Shown: positions 36,540 through 49,600, counted from the stretch's first letter. The stretch is 64,000 nucleotides of DNA from Holacanthus passer (GCA_025331565.1 JAFREQ010000012.1:13072501-13136500); one strand, 5' to 3'. Notes: generated from the letters alone by a model not told the origin. Made by a program: numbers and translations.

Positions 36540-36745
36540 GCTGCTCTGACGACATTACGGTTCCGGCGCTGTGCATTGTGGGACACAGAGGAAGACGGAA
36601 GCGGCCGCACGGACCATGTTGAGGCTTCAATAACATATAGTTTACAGTGTCATAGCTCCACATGCGGCTAAAATTTATGCTTTGTTGTAATCATAACGAA
36701 AGATTCAACTGGCACAAGGTCGCTGCTGAACGTGAAAACTGGTAA
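36540..36745 (+). promoter_or_regulatory. mrpl51 promoter and non-coding first exon
   Basis: A GC-rich patch contains GACGGAAGCGG (an ETS/GABP-type site, common at mitochondrial-protein genes) and TGCATTGTGGGA, which resembles half of a ZNF143 site. A downstream donor (AAAACTG/GTAATG near 36741) and an acceptor (GTTACTGTAG at about 36967) suggest a 5' UTR intron that ends a few bases before the ATG at 36973. Confidence 0.5.
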
Positions 36746-36972
36746 TGTTCATAATAATACACACGTGAGAGCTAACGTGCTAATGTGTGAGCTAAAGATA
36801 AAGCTAAGGGTCAATGTAAGTTACAACTGTTTGAAAAGCTAACGAGGCTAACGTTGTGTTTGATAGAAGGAAAACACACGTTAAAACAGAATTAAAACAC
36901 CTGGAATAATCACTCCACCTTGAAGTACATTGGATGTATGATGTTGAATGTTGTTGTGTTACTGTAGAAAAC

Positions 36973-38544
36973 ATGTCTGTGCTGGGAGGGTTACTGAGAG
37001 CTGGAGCGTCCTTCTGTCAGTCCGCTGGGACTCTGCTCCACACAGCCAGGACTATATCTACTGGTGAGCTTTGTCACTGATTTCAATGTGTAGCCTAAAC
37101 CTGTTTGTTTTTGTGTCTGTACAGCAGCAACAGTTTAACATTTTATACCCACACTGTTTACTTTTGTTAAATCTTTTGATGATTATGCATGAAAATCAGA
37201 CAAGACCTAATTCGTCCTTGGGGAAATTAGGGTCTTACAACAGCATCAGAAACAACCACATAAGGATCTAAAACTAGTGCATCTACACCATAAGTCAAAA
37301 CTAGAACCTATTTGCAGGCACAGACAAGTAGAGAGAAGACAACAAAAGTAAGGGAAAAAAAAAAATTAGAAAACTGTAAACACCTGAGACCAGTGCACTT
37401 AAATTTACTTCCTTGTAAGTGTGCATTAATGAGTTAGTTAGGTCTGCTACTAACAATTACTATATTTTCATTGTTTTATTTGCTTCAAATAATCAATTGA
37501 TCATTTAACATGCCATTTACAATTTCCAGCATCCCAAGGTAATGTTTTCACATAGCTTGTTTTATCTGAACAGCCGTCTAAAAGACAAATATTTCCAGTT
37601 TACAGTGATAAAAAAACAGAAAAAGCAGCAAACCCTCACATTTGAGAAGCTGGAACCAGTAAATATTTGATATTTTTGCTTGATAAATCACTTAATCTGT
37701 GTGGAAAATATACTCAGATATTCAATACTGACATGAAACAATGTGCTTTCTTCAGGTACATGCTGCCAGATCAGGATGCATGCCATCCCTGAGCTGAAGA
37801 AGGTGGACAGGTGGACTGAGAAGAGGAGCATGTATGGAGTTTATGATAACATAGGAATCTTAGGTAAGTGTCCAGCAACAGTTAATGCCTATGTGAGACT
37901 GTTCATGTTGGTTTAGTTGAATGAAGACAGTTTTTGGTTGATTGTCTCAGCATGAAATCAAACCGTTAGGATGTACTATGCAACTGTGTTTTTGATGTGA
38001 TTTGTATGCTGATTAAGTTTTCATGTTAGTGTTGGAGTACGGAAGAACCTAAGCCCTCATGATTTGAATTACTAGACTTAATTTTTCCAGAAAAATGCTA
38101 AATTGACAATCAGTGAGCATAATCATACAGTCTCTGCAGAAAACGTCCTTAGGAGACCATTTGAAAAGATAAATTTTGAATACATGAGTGTAGACGAATA
38201 AATGCAAGAACAATTTAACGCCCTGGCTCAGGTGGTGCCTTGCTGAGTTTTAATCTGCAGCCCAGTTCCCAACTCTTCACCAACTGTGGTTTCCCCACAC
38301 TTTTGCTTGCTTTCTCTCCTCTTCATCACACATACACTGTACTTCAGGGGACTTTAAAGCTCATCCCAAAGACCTCATCAAGGCTCCCTGCTGGCTGAAG
38401 GCTTTCAAAGGCAACGAACTGCAGCGTCTCATTAGAAAGAAGAAGATGGTGGGAGACAGAATGATGACTCTGGAAAGACACAACTTGGAGAAGAGGATCC
38501 GCTTCCTCTACAGACGCTTCAACCGCACTGGCAAACACCGCTAA
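36973..38544 (+). CDS. mrpl51: Mitochondrial ribosomal protein L51
   Basis: Three exons: 36973-37063, 37756-37863, 38348-38544; both introns phase 1; 131 residues, close to the 128 of mammals. The N-terminus (LLRAGASFCQSAGTLLHTAR) is a basic amphipathic mitochondrial presequence. The core VDRWTEKRSMYGVYDNIGIL, then HPKDLIKAPCWLKAFKGNEL and KKKMVGDRM, then RIRFLYRRFNRTGKHR, matches MRPL51. The protein is part of the large mitoribosomal subunit in the matrix. Proximity to vamp1 and tapbpl matches mammalian order. Confidence 0.95.
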
Positions 38545-38884
38545 CATTCAACAAATCATTCTGGCAAATACATCTGACCAGCCAATAAGAACTGTTTGAG
38601 TCTATCTCTGTGATTTCATGCTGACAAGGTGCTGTATATTGCCATTTTTTAAGTTATATTCATATAAAGTGAAGTTGTGTGTGCTTCAGAGGAGCATACT
38701 TCCTGTACTCCCATGTTGTTTTTGTCCTATTAACAAATCTGATATAAAAGCCTGAAAATGTATAAAAAATGGACTGGAAAAGAAGTCTTGTTTTATTCCT
38801 TCTAACCATCATAAACCCCTTTAACTCAACATATGAACATTTGTGAATGCAGAACATTTCATTCTAAAAACAAGGATGTTATTA

Positions 38885-39620
38885 TGCTGCTGTAACAACC
38901 TTTTCCAGGAAGATCTACAATATTTTGGAACCTGACTGCAGGCATTTGCTTCCATTCATAATGGGTGATGAGACCTGGCTCACAGTTGGCTCTCCAGTTC
39001 ATCCTAATGGTGTTAGATGGGGTTGAGGTCAGAATTCTGTGCAGGCCAGTCAAGGTCTTCAACACAAAACTGGGAACGTCATTGCTTTTCTGACCTTGCT
39101 TTATTGAAGTTGTGGTCACATGGAGAGAAGCCTAAAGTGGTGGTTCCCAACCTGGGGTTGATAGATAGATAGATAGACTTCATCCCAAACTGGGAAATTG
39201 TCGTGTTACAGCAGCTATAATATGAAGTGGATACGATAGATATCACAATAGACAGGAGAAACATAAAAGAATCCAAATCTACATCTAAGTGGTAATGAGA
39301 TGATAAGATAAGAGAGAGACATATAGATGTATCTGATAAAAATAGTGCTTATTTTTCTGATCTTTGAAAAATTGGAAAATTACAGCTCACATGTAGATAT
39401 ATGCTACTTGTGACAAGAGGTCGTTAGAAAAAGAAATCATTTAAAGGATAACAAGTCAAAAAGGGGTTTGGAGACACATGGTCTAAAATGCTATTGTGCA
39501 TTGTAGCATTAAGATATTCCTGAAATGCAATTCATGATCCAAGCCCAAAACATGAAAAACAGCAAAGTGTACAAAAGTATGTAGACAAGGTTGTCCATAT
39601 ACTTTTGTCCATATATTGTA
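38885..39620. mobile_element. DNA transposon relic, interrupted
   Basis: The left part (TTCATCCTAATGGTGTTAGA, then TGGGGTTGAGGTCAGAATTC and TGTGCAGGCCAGTCAAGGTC) and the right part (AATGCTATTGTGCATTGTAG, CCAAGCCCAAAACATGAAAA) are pieces of a teleost DNA transposon I recognise by phrase; the end TATACTTTTGTCCATATATTG resembles its terminus. Between them (about 39137-39310) a GGTTCCCAACCTGGGGTTG segment, a GATA run and a TCATCCCAAACTGGGAAATT piece mark later insertions. No open frame. Confidence 0.55.
39159..39310 (-). repeat. GATA run with retroposon tail fragment
   Basis: (GATA)4 is followed by GACTTCATCCCAAACTGGGA then AATTGTCGTGTTACAGCAGC. This is a reverse-oriented non-LTR 3' end of the type that leaves target-like tandem GATA repeats. 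It is nested in the transposon relic. Confidence 0.55.
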
Positions 39621-39899
39621 TCTGTGATGTTTTTCTTTCCCTGGATCGTATTTTCTAACGTTTCGATCCTCTAATGGCCTTTTTTCCCTGAGACTTTCCC
39701 CCTAATTTTACTGACTGGCTGAAACATGCACAGACTTGAGGATCAAAATGGAAAAAAAGAGCTGAGCTTGTAGTCTCAAAGGAAGGATTGAAATGAGTGC
39801 AAATGCAAAGGGAAATGTCGTCCAGGAGCAGCAGGAGGAGGAGGAGAAAGTGGAGGATCCCAGTGCCAGGGAGGAAAGAGTCGAGTCAACACTCTGTAG

Positions 39900-40660
39900 G
39901 CATCCAGTGTACCGCAGTGTCGTCCTGCCGCCCATCCGGCACAGAGAGCTGCAGTGTGGAGTGAGAGAGGAGGGGAGGGAGGGGGGTACCGCACTGTCGT
40001 TACGAGTCCAAGTGGAGACTCAGGAGGAGAGACGCATTATTGCAGCAGCCTACAGAGCCACAGCACTTTACAGCAGCGCACTTCCCTCAACGCGCACATC
40101 CATCCGAGAGGAGAGAGAGAGAGGGGGGGGGAGCGACAGAAAACCACCGAGAAAACAACTGATTTCTCATGACTGGACTTTTTCCTCCCCTCCTTCATTT
40201 CGCAAAAATCGCACGAATTTGGCAGCAGTTTTTAGAAACAGGCAACTAAAAGCAGCAGCCAATCAGCGCGCCGTTCAGCATCCAGGAGCGGCTGTGCAAT
40301 AAGGATCACCAGGAGGAGCTGGAGGCAGGAATCTGAGCATCTTCCTGAATGGATTATAATCTACAAGTACTTCTCTCCTGAGCCCTTCCTTCACGGTGTC
40401 ACAGTGAATTATCACCGACCCGGTTGCGTGTCTCGGTATTGCGGTACTTTGCTGACGACTTGCACCGCCAGGAGATCTGCTCCACTGCGCCACCAACCCC
40501 CCACATCCGCTCACTCTCTGCTCGCCACTTTCATCACTTTGCTTATTGAGATTTTGGACTTTCTTTTGGACCAGTGCCTACAAATTACCGTCTCTCTTTT
40601 TTCTCTCACATCTTGCTGGGTTTTTTTGTTGTTGTTGTTGTAGTTCAGACCCTCCCTCTC

Positions 40661-40691
<31 letters not shown>

Positions 40692-40729
40692 CTGCTGCCC
40701 GTGAGTCAGTTCAAACAGCTGCATAGAAG
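39900..40729 (+). promoter_or_regulatory. vamp1 promoter and 5' UTR
   Basis: This region is richer in GC than its flanks and ends with a long pyrimidine tract (CTCCTTCCTCCTCCTCCTCC) just before the start codon. Open frames cross it (for example 39793-40302) but have low-complexity Glu/Arg composition and no recognisable domain, so I read it as promoter plus 5' UTR. Confidence 0.4.
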
Positions 40730-43206
40730 ATGTGAGTATTAATGCGGCTTTTCTGCTGCGCTATTTTCACTACAACAAAATGCAAAATCTCTCTCAAGAT
40801 GCTCTGGATGAATATTTATTCTAACCAGTTTATTGTCTTGCATGTTTTTCCATGAGTGCGTCTGAAACTGAACTGATTTCTTTCAGCTTGATGGATTTTG
40901 CTGACGCAAGTAAAAATTTCCGTCACAGCATCACTAAATTATGTATGCAGGGGTTGACTGCTGCCACTCTGAAGCCTGAGGCAGAGTTATTTTGAGCTTT
41001 TTTAGATCATTTTACACCACAGATTTAAAAAAAAAAAAAAAGATGATATATACTGCATTGTGTTTGAGAGGGTTTGAGGTCACCATCATCAGGAACATGT
41101 CAAAGGATTGATGGTTCATGAGGTGTTCGTGTGTCTGTGCTGCTGCTGCAGTGTCTGTGATCTGTATTAAACTGTCCTGTCAGTTTTAAACCTCCTGTAC
41201 CTGTTTGTCCCCTGCTGGATTAACCCTTTCCCCTTTTGCGCACATCACTTTGCAGCCTTACATTTTCTTCACAGTCCCACCCAACTGTCTGTAATCCATC
41301 ACTAGAACTTCCCTCCTCTTTTTTTTCCCAGCAAAATCTTGCTCCCATTATTCAGTCAGCATCTTCCTGGAGAGGACTTTCTGTTTCTCGCTTCCCATCT
41401 GTGGCCTATATTTTCTTTCTTCCTCTTGAATCTTCTTTCCCATCCTTCACCTTCTCATCCCCCCCCTTTTACATCCTATCTTCTGCATCCCTCGCCCTAC
41501 ATCTCCTCTCTCCTCTGCATCATCTGCAGATTTCTCCCTCTGCTGTACGTGTCGGCTTCGTCCCTCCTCTGTGCTTCTCAGTTGCTCTTGGAGTTTTCCC
41601 CTTCTCTACTGTCTCAATTCCTCCTACTCCTCCTCGTGCTTCTTCTCAGGTCTGCCCCAGATGCTGCCCCTGCTGGAGCCCCCGGCGCTCCAGGAGCCCC
41701 CGGTGCAGATGGAGCCCCGGCCGGCGGACCTCCCGCCCCACCCAACACCTCCAGCAACCGCAGGCTACAGCAGACACAGGCCCAAGTCGAGGAGGTGAGC
41801 TGGACCAGGCCGGTCTCAGAGCTCGATGCTACAACCAATGCATCAATATTAAAGCAGTTGGGGAACCACATCTCTGGCTTAATATCTGGACTTGTATATA
41901 TATATGCGCATTGCATATCCAGAGACAAACAAGCATGTAAAAATGCTTAGCTGTTGGTCTTACCTTCTCTGGACAGGTCTGGTCTTCTTAACATATAATC
42001 GGCTCTGTTGCAATTTGCAAATGTTTTGCGCCTACTCATTTATGATGTATAGCTTCAGAAAACCCTTTGTCCCCTGTGTTGTTTTCCTTTAACCATGCTT
42101 GTCATCCTCTTTGTCTCTCCTCCCCACCACTGCCAAATGCTTTCTCATCCTCGCCACTGTGGGCTAGGTGGTGGATATCATGCGGGTGAATGTGGACAAG
42201 GTTTTGGAAAGGGACCAGAAGCTTTCAGAGCTGGATGACAGAGCGGATGCTCTCCAAGCCGGAGCCTCCCAGTTTGAAAGCTGCGCAGCCAAACTAAAGA
42301 ACAAGTACTGGTGGAAGAACTGCAAGGTGGGCACATCAGTGTGGGTCCATTAAACAGATTGTTGTTACAGAAAGAAACTCACAGTGTAATCTGTTAATGA
42401 GCTGCTGTGGGAGACTGAGCAGATGCTTTAGGGAGAATAGAAGAAAAAAAGGTCTGTTATTATAGAGTTTTCTCTACAGAGTCAGAAATATTCAAGCGAT
42501 TGCACAACAAAGAATCTCACGTGATTTAATTGTTTTCTTGTTCACATGTATTACATTTCGAACTGAATCTGAAAAAGTGTTTTTGTTTTCTCCTTTCAGA
42601 TGATGATCATGATGGGAATCATTGGAGTCATTGTGGTTGGAATAATATTCTGTGAGTAGGAGATTTTCATCTTGATAGTATTACAAAGATTGATCTATTA
42701 TTTGACTGACAAAGGTTGATATAGGCTTTTATAAACAAATAAGATTATTAAATAAAAGCAGATGATTGTAAAGTGTTTACTACGGTTTTTCTCTCAGCAG
42801 GAACAGATATATAAAGAAAAGGATCGTCATATGGTTCAATTGGTGTTAGTCTCTCAGTATACCATAATGCTAATGGCTGTTAATTTTACAGGAATTTAAG
42901 ATACAGGGATGCTTCTTAAGACTTTGTTAAAGGATGCTGGCAGGTATAAGGCAGCACTAACATATTATTTGTATTTCTGCCTGCCTGCTTCTGCTGATTA
43001 TCAATCATTCATGAGTCCTTATTACAGTAAATTATTGATATAAAACCAATTTGACCTGTTCTTTGTTAAAAGAAGCCTTTTAACACTATATAGCGACAGC
43101 TCAGCTGCCTGTTCCTCGTTTCTTGAAGTGATGTGTTGCCAGATTCATCAGACTAATGGCTTCCTTCTCCATCTCTCCTTCATTCACAGTGTACTTCTTC
43201 CATTGA
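40730..43206 (+). CDS. vamp1: Synaptobrevin-1 (VAMP1) v-SNARE
   Basis: Exons 40730-40731 (AT of the start codon), 41650-41794, 42168-42326, 42600-42651, 43190-43206; 124 residues. The ATG is split: exon 1 ends in AT before GTGAGT and exon 2 supplies the G. Order: Ala/Gly/Pro-rich N-terminus, SNARE motif with the zero-layer arginine (NRRLQQTQAQVEEVVDIMRV, then VLERDQKLSELDDRADALQA), juxtamembrane KLKNKYWWKNCK, and C-terminal anchor (MGIIGVIVVGIIFLYFFH). FES and KNCKMMIM, plus position beside mrpl51 and tapbpl, point to VAMP1 rather than VAMP2. It is the vesicle SNARE for neurotransmitter release. Oddities: three GAP repeats in the N-terminus, Cys in ASQFESCAAK, and Asn for the usual Arg in KLKRKYWW. 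Confidence 0.92.
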
Positions 43207-45183
43207 GCTCAGCCCATCACTACAGATGGATATGGACTTGAGAATGATCTGAGAGGAAAGAGAAAAAAAAAAAAAGAAACCCAAGCTCCCCCTTTTATCC
43301 GTCCTCTCCTTCCTCTCTTCACACAGTCTTCCATCAAACCATCTTGCACTTACACATAACAGTAGTGTTTCTAGGTGTCCCCGCTCTCTTTGTCCCGCTT
43401 TCCCTCCCTTCTTGTTGCTTTCTTCCACTGTTTTGGCATCGAGTCTCACTCACTCTCTCCTGTCTCTGCACCTCATGTATTATTGAAGGACGCAGCAGGC
43501 AGAGTGAAAGAGGAAGAAAGAAAGGGAAGGAGGGAGAGAGAAAATTCTTGTGACACGGGAAACACGCGGGGCTAAGCCCTCTGAACAGAGCTGTGGGGGG
43601 AAATGTACAATGTACAGATGGGGAAAGTGTGCAGGGAGATTGAACAAGAGTTTGCAGTCCTTTCTACCCCAGATACGCCAAAGCTTGTTCATATTACCTT
43701 TTTTTGAGGGTCCTACATTTGTAAATTGATACTGACATGCCAAACTAACACACTCCTTTTGTCACAACTGCTTCCATCATACTAACACAAGGTCATTTAG
43801 ATTAAGACTATGAACATTTTTGTTGTGTGCGTGTGTGTATTTGTGATTCAAAACGTTGTAGCAAATAGTATTTCCGAGTTTAGTTGATTAGGGTATTATT
43901 CATAACTTTTTAATTTCCTTTCAGGCCTAACTTTCTCTTGCGTGGTCTCTTATTTTTGCAACATTCAGTAACGACAATAAGAGAGAGAAATTTGGAAAAT
44001 GAAAAAGACTGTGTGAGGATATAAGGAAAAGAGGAATGATTCAGGGAAAGTAGTAAGAGTATTGCAGCATTTCTTTCCTTTATAACTAAAATAAATTTAA
44101 TTCTGGACGGATAAGCAATTATTGATAAAGTAGTTGAATAACTATGCTTCATTTTACCTTGGGTTTTGTACCACAGGTGGTGGCACAGTAATATGCACAG
44201 CAAGACAAACAGACAAGAAGCCGCTACCAGACAATCTACTGTACACATGAACCGACTGCTCCGACCCAGAGGAAGGTCTCTCAACTCTGACTTGCACAGA
44301 GTCACAGCCATAGACAGATGAATGTGTAGCGTCACATTTCAAATAGGTACAAATGCCAACTTGTTGGGAAAGTTGTGCAGACAAAGCATTTGTTCGGTTG
44401 ATGTTTGAGTTGATTTTCAAAAAGCAGGAAAATGGGAGAAAGGACATGAAATACCAGAGCCCCCCCCCTCACATAAAAACATACTCACCTGTCACCTGCA
44501 GTATGGTAACCGCCAAAATGAGGTGTTTGTTTCTAACTTGCATGGCAAAAGGTGTCCATAGTTTTGCCTATTTGTGTGACCTGTGTATCTGCCATTTCTG
44601 AATCTAACTGCCGATTGTACATTTTGTTTTGTTAGTGGTTTAAAGGACTTGTGTATAATGTCTTTCTGATCTGATAAGTACTGCTTATGCAATGCAATGA
44701 TGCTCAAGAGTTTGCCAAATTTTGTTAATTTCACTTGCTTTGGAGAGAAAAATAATATTCAAAGACTGCAAACAACAGCTACTATAGTAACCTGTTAAAA
44801 ACATGTAGTATTGTATGGATAGAGCAATAGTTCACATCTGTCAGATTATGCTCCTAAAAAATGTGTTTATAAATTCTTCCCGGTTTTCTGGGGGATTGTT
44901 GGATATGAAAGAAAAGCTACTTTTCCTCTCTTCAGACTGATTTTGAAAGTTGATCAAATTAAGAAAATATGAACAACTTTATGTGAAAAATGCATTTATG
45001 CATAATTGTAGCAGTTAGCCATAATTATCTAATGATACTGTGCAACAATATTATTAGGTAATTACCACTTGAGATATGAGAACATGTTTTGTGATTTACA
45101 ACCTGAAAATGCAATAAGAGATGCAACTGGATTTGCGAAAAACAAATGCATGCTTACCACTTTTGCTGATGCCATTAAATAAA
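43207..45183 (+). other. vamp1 3' UTR with poly(A) signal at 45178
   Basis: The stretch has no supported exon. An AATAAA at 45178-45183, 1.97 kb after the stop, faces the tapbpl signal on the other strand (45209-45214). A long vamp1 3' UTR is the simplest reading. Shorter ends are possible; no strong earlier AATAAA was found by eye. Confidence 0.45.
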
Positions 45184-45208
45184 TCATCAACAGAACTGAG
45201 TGCTGACT

Positions 45209-46686
45209 TTTATTATGTTCTCTTCACATATTGAGCCAATTCAGACCTTTTTAGAAAATGTTTTCCAACAATCTGCTCCATGTAATGTCAGCTTTCTCAC
45301 TATATACAAATTCTGATAGAAAACATTTTATGAAAGAGAAGCCATGTGATTTGAACACGTCAATCAGTTTGCAGATGTTATTCAAAAAACGTACCTATGT
45401 TGATTATTTCAAATACCATACACAATGTTGCAGAGTCACAAAATTTTCATTGAGAAAAGTAAATAACCAGAAGAGTAACAATGTCAATATCATTCACAAA
45501 AACAAGCAAGAACAAGACATAAAAACATACGTTACATTAAAAATAGTGCCAATGAAAACAGTGCAAAATCAAAAGAAACTACAGCCCTATAACATACAAA
45601 TTTCCCCAACTCCATATTCTGTATTGGTTTGTTGCAACCTTTCACTAAAGCTGATGTTCACATTGATTCAAATACTCAAACCAAAAAAAAAACTTTCTAT
45701 TTTTATAGCAGCTCCACTCAATCAAATGGAAATATTTTACATGTCCTGTGCCTAATTTTGTTCACACTATCCCAAAATATAGCTTGACAGATTTGGGATC
45801 TTTGGAAATTTTGGAGATTCAACTAGAATTTGAAACAAAGTTCTGTCTGTTTCAACAATGCTTAGATGCACAGTATGAGTTTGTAATGACTGGCAGGTGA
45901 GTGGAGTTTAAAAGATCAAAAGGTTTTGAATGAAGATGCCAACTGACAGTACATCAGCAGTTACAAAAAAAAAGAGTCTATGGTCTCATTTCCCACTTTA
46001 AACTGAACAAAATAAATTATACACTATATACCATACATTACTAAAGTAATGTCTCTGATAATCATATTCACTGTGCCACTGATTTGATATTTGGACCAGT
46101 AATGGAAAGTCTGGAAAAGCTGCCTCCTGCCTACGCATACATGGTTCAACCTAATCTTTACTAACTGCAAAGTCCAGAGAGTAAAAAAGAAACTTAAGTC
46201 CTCTGATGAGGTGACATCAAACCCACTGAATACTGTGATGAAATAAAGTAGGCTATGTTTCCCACATCACTAGACGGGCATGACACAGTTAAATAAGTCA
46301 GTGTTAGAGAAATAACGAAACTGCAGGGCGTGATTCATGTTTGAAAATAATCTTTTTCTGGAAAGTATAAATTCGCAAGATGCAAATGCATAATGCAGGT
46401 TACATGAATACAAGCTCCAAACTTGCTTACTCCACATAAGTAAACCACTATCAACCATACTCAACAACAAATTTATATAGCAAATAAATTTTATAGCTAT
46501 ACATTCAAATACAGTAGTTTTCCCCCAAATTTGTTCAGTTCAGTAGAAGGCAAGAAGAGTGAAAGAAGAGACTTCCTAATGAAATCAGTTATAATCAACA
46601 ATAACTTACAGACTCACAAATGACACAAAGGGAGTTTTTCTGGGCTCAGTTTAACAAATCGATCAACAAGAGTATTTACTAGTAAC
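45209..46686 (-). other. tapbpl 3' UTR
   Basis: This lies between the tapbpl stop (46687-46689) and TTTATT at 45209-45214, which reads AATAAA on the minus strand. A 165-codon open frame on the plus strand (45258-45755) crosses it, but it is Lys/Asn/Ile-rich and resembles no protein I know. Confidence 0.4.
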
Positions 46687-49600
46687 CTATCTCATGACCT
46701 GGTAGAAGAAAATCAAAGTGACCACCAGGAAACCCAGAACCCACCAATAGGAATCTGTAGAGAGAAAGACACAGAGAACAGTTAAAGGTTTTTAGTACAC
46801 AGACAGAAAGTTTATGATTAATGTGCAAAGTAAGCATTTTTATTGCTCTGCTTCTAAAAATATTGTGGTGCCTGAGTATCAAAATGAAACCTGCGTTTTT
46901 GTATTTTCCAGAGGTGAAAAACTCCCCTCTGCTGTGTCACAATCAAAAGGAGGTAATGATTTGACCTGAGCTATAGTTTCAAACCAAATATGTATTATCC
47001 ATTCTAACCTTTGTAAAACCAAAACATGCTGTTTTTAGACTTTGATTTTTGCACAGATTAAACAAAAGATTGGTGAGCTTTAGAGGTGCTAGTGGGCATA
47101 TATTGTTAAATTTAGAACAGCAAACTATATCCACATATACTGTATATCTATATTACCTGGTTGTGCATGTTCTACCATCAGACTGACGGAGAGAGGAGTG
47201 TCCAGGGTTGGGTGAGACACACTGCAGATGATTTTAGTTCCAGGGGCGACACTGGAGGGCACAGTGAGGTGAGATGACAGGGAATAAGTCCCATCACCGT
47301 GCTGTCGATGGCTGGACAGAGAGCCCTGATCTGGAAACCGTCTAGGCTCAGTGTCTGTAGGAGAGAGGAACAACCACTCCATCTGCAAGGCAGAAGAATG
47401 CAGATCAATCAAACAGTATTTATAAAGCACCTTTCATACAGGTTAGGATATAAAAGTGTGCATTATTCTCTTTGTGTCTCTGTGGTGAACATCTAAGAAC
47501 ACACTGATTTCAGACCTGAGCATCCAGTGGATAGTATTTAGTGCAGTGGCAGCTCAGTTTCTGGGGTGACTTTGCCTTCAAAACCAACTTCTCCTCTGAG
47601 AGTGAAACATGCGGCGGTTCTAAAACAAAGAGCAACAGAGGAAGAATTGAAAGACGTGCTGTGGCGTTTTCTGAATCAAGAGATTTGGGTGAAACTTACG
47701 AATAATGTTGAGCTGAATGATCTGCTGGGCATGGAAAAGGCCTACACTGACGGTACAGATGTAGGTCCCCTCATCGAAGACCTTCAGCTTGGTCAGAGTC
47801 ACAGAGGCGTCACCCTCACCGACAACCTTGACGGCATCCATGCTTGAGCCCGTCCTCTCTGCATGCACTGAGGACAGTAAAATACAGGAAGTGACAAAAC
47901 AATTTCAACTCAAGACCCTCTTACTTGCTTGTTCTGAAAATATGAATCAGATCAACAGCAGATTGAATTTGCTCAGCTGTCATTAAATTGTAGATGTTCA
48001 ATGATTCTGAGCAGTTCATTGTTGACCTCGGAAAAAGCAGCCGACAAAACAATCTTAACTCAAGGTCCACTGTGTCTCTCCTTCCAGAGCTTTTGACCAG
48101 ACTAACACAGGAATGTGGTTGACATTTAATTTCATGATGTAATATCATGGTAAATTATGCAGCATTTGAAATGACACAGTTTTAAATGCCTTTCTGTTCT
48201 GTACTAAATGTCATACTGATGGTTAACATGTTTTTTACCCCAAATACGTAGAGTTAAAGCTTATTTTTCTTTAATGTCAAAACTGCTGCTTTGCGAGGCT
48301 CCTTCCATGACTCTGAAATTTGCCAGCATTGTCCTCAAAACCTCACTAAAAATGAGCATTTAGAGTCCATTTGCATTTATTTATTCATGAGCTTCCACGC
48401 CACTGAAGCCAACTTGCACTAATGTGCCATCAACACTCTCAGAGCCACAAGAAGCCGTCCTCAGAGTTTAAGTCCTGGATAAACCAGAAGAGGCCGGGCC
48501 CACCTGTTCACACAGCACTTACCCACTGTGCTCCCTTCTGCATCATCCAGCCTTGTCTTCATTTCGAGCACTTTCCGCCCTTTTCCCCTGTGCTGCAGTC
48601 GCCATTCAATGCCCACCTCCTGTGCTAAGGGCGTCTCCTGCTGCTTGAAGCCACAGTTGAGGAGAACATCGCTTCTCACAGGGGCAGATACAGACTTTAT
48701 GGGGGAAAACACCAGGAATATCACTGTGGGACAGAAAGAAAAGGCAACAGCAGAGAAAAAGTAATGAGACTGATGTCTTTAAAAAATAAAGATTGGAAAT
48801 AATTTAATAAGAAAGATGAAATAGGATATTAAACTCTGGATCTCACCCTCAGTCAGAAGAGTTCCCGTCTGACTAAGAGGCAGACCCAGTTTGTTTTGTA
48901 TGAGAGTCGACTGGTCCTTCTCCACCTTCAAGGTCTGCAGGATCAACGACGTGCTAAACTCAACTCCCTCCACATTAAGGGAGACCATGAAGTAAGCTGA
49001 ATCTGAACTTTCCTGGGATCCACGAGGGGAGTAAAGGCTTATTTCGCACATCACCTCCTGCTCATTGCAGTCTGCATGGAGCAACACACCTGCATTGGGG
49101 ATCTCAGGTGATGACACTGTCACAGAGGGATGAGAGGAGAAGTTCAACACAGGTTGTGCTTATATCATACCAAACTTTATATGGAGAGAAGGCTGGGAAA
49201 ACCTTTGGCTTCTAACAGGATGGCATCTGGATCTGGGATTGAAGGCGGGACAAACGGAGTGAGTGCTTCAAGGGATTCGTCAGGAGCCACCGCAACGTCT
49301 CTCATGACAAGAGTGGCCGGGGTCCGCGTGAAAAGAGCATCAGACCCCATTCTACCCAGTCTGACTCCCTCCTCCACCAGGGAGCAGGACAGTACCACAT
49401 CTGCAACCCCATTAGCTGAGAAACAAGAGACAGAAAAAAAAATCTTAAAAATGTTAACATATCATCTAGAATGAGTGAACGACAAATTATACAAAGTCAG
49501 GTAAATAAATATCAGAAGACTATTATGAAGCAGAAATAAGAGGAAGGCATATTTTATGGGTCCATTATTTTCTAATAATACATTGAAAATGTAATGAAAA

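Larger units (their letters stand above)
32700..36540. other. Gene-free spacer between lag3 and mrpl51
   Basis: No exon, RNA gene or conserved motif could be supported. The region is AT-rich and holds simple repeats listed separately (34107-34240, 35528-35580, 35755-35791, 36231-36283) and a decayed AAGTAC-rich MITE at about 36112-36290. Confidence 0.5.

Noticed and set aside
39793..40302. 169-codon open frame upstream of vamp1
   Set aside because: Low-complexity Glu/Arg composition and position in the vamp1 promoter or 5' UTR. No recognisable protein.
41236..41950. Two long overlapping open frames over vamp1 exon 2
   Set aside because: They read through intron sequence around the exon. Only 41650-41794 has correct splice sites and the VAMP N-terminus.
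45258..45755. 165-codon open frame on the plus strand between vamp1 and tapbpl
   Set aside because: It is Lys/Asn/Ile-rich with no domain, no splice partners and no homology I recognise, and lies opposite the likely tapbpl 3' UTR. AT-rich DNA gives such frames by chance.
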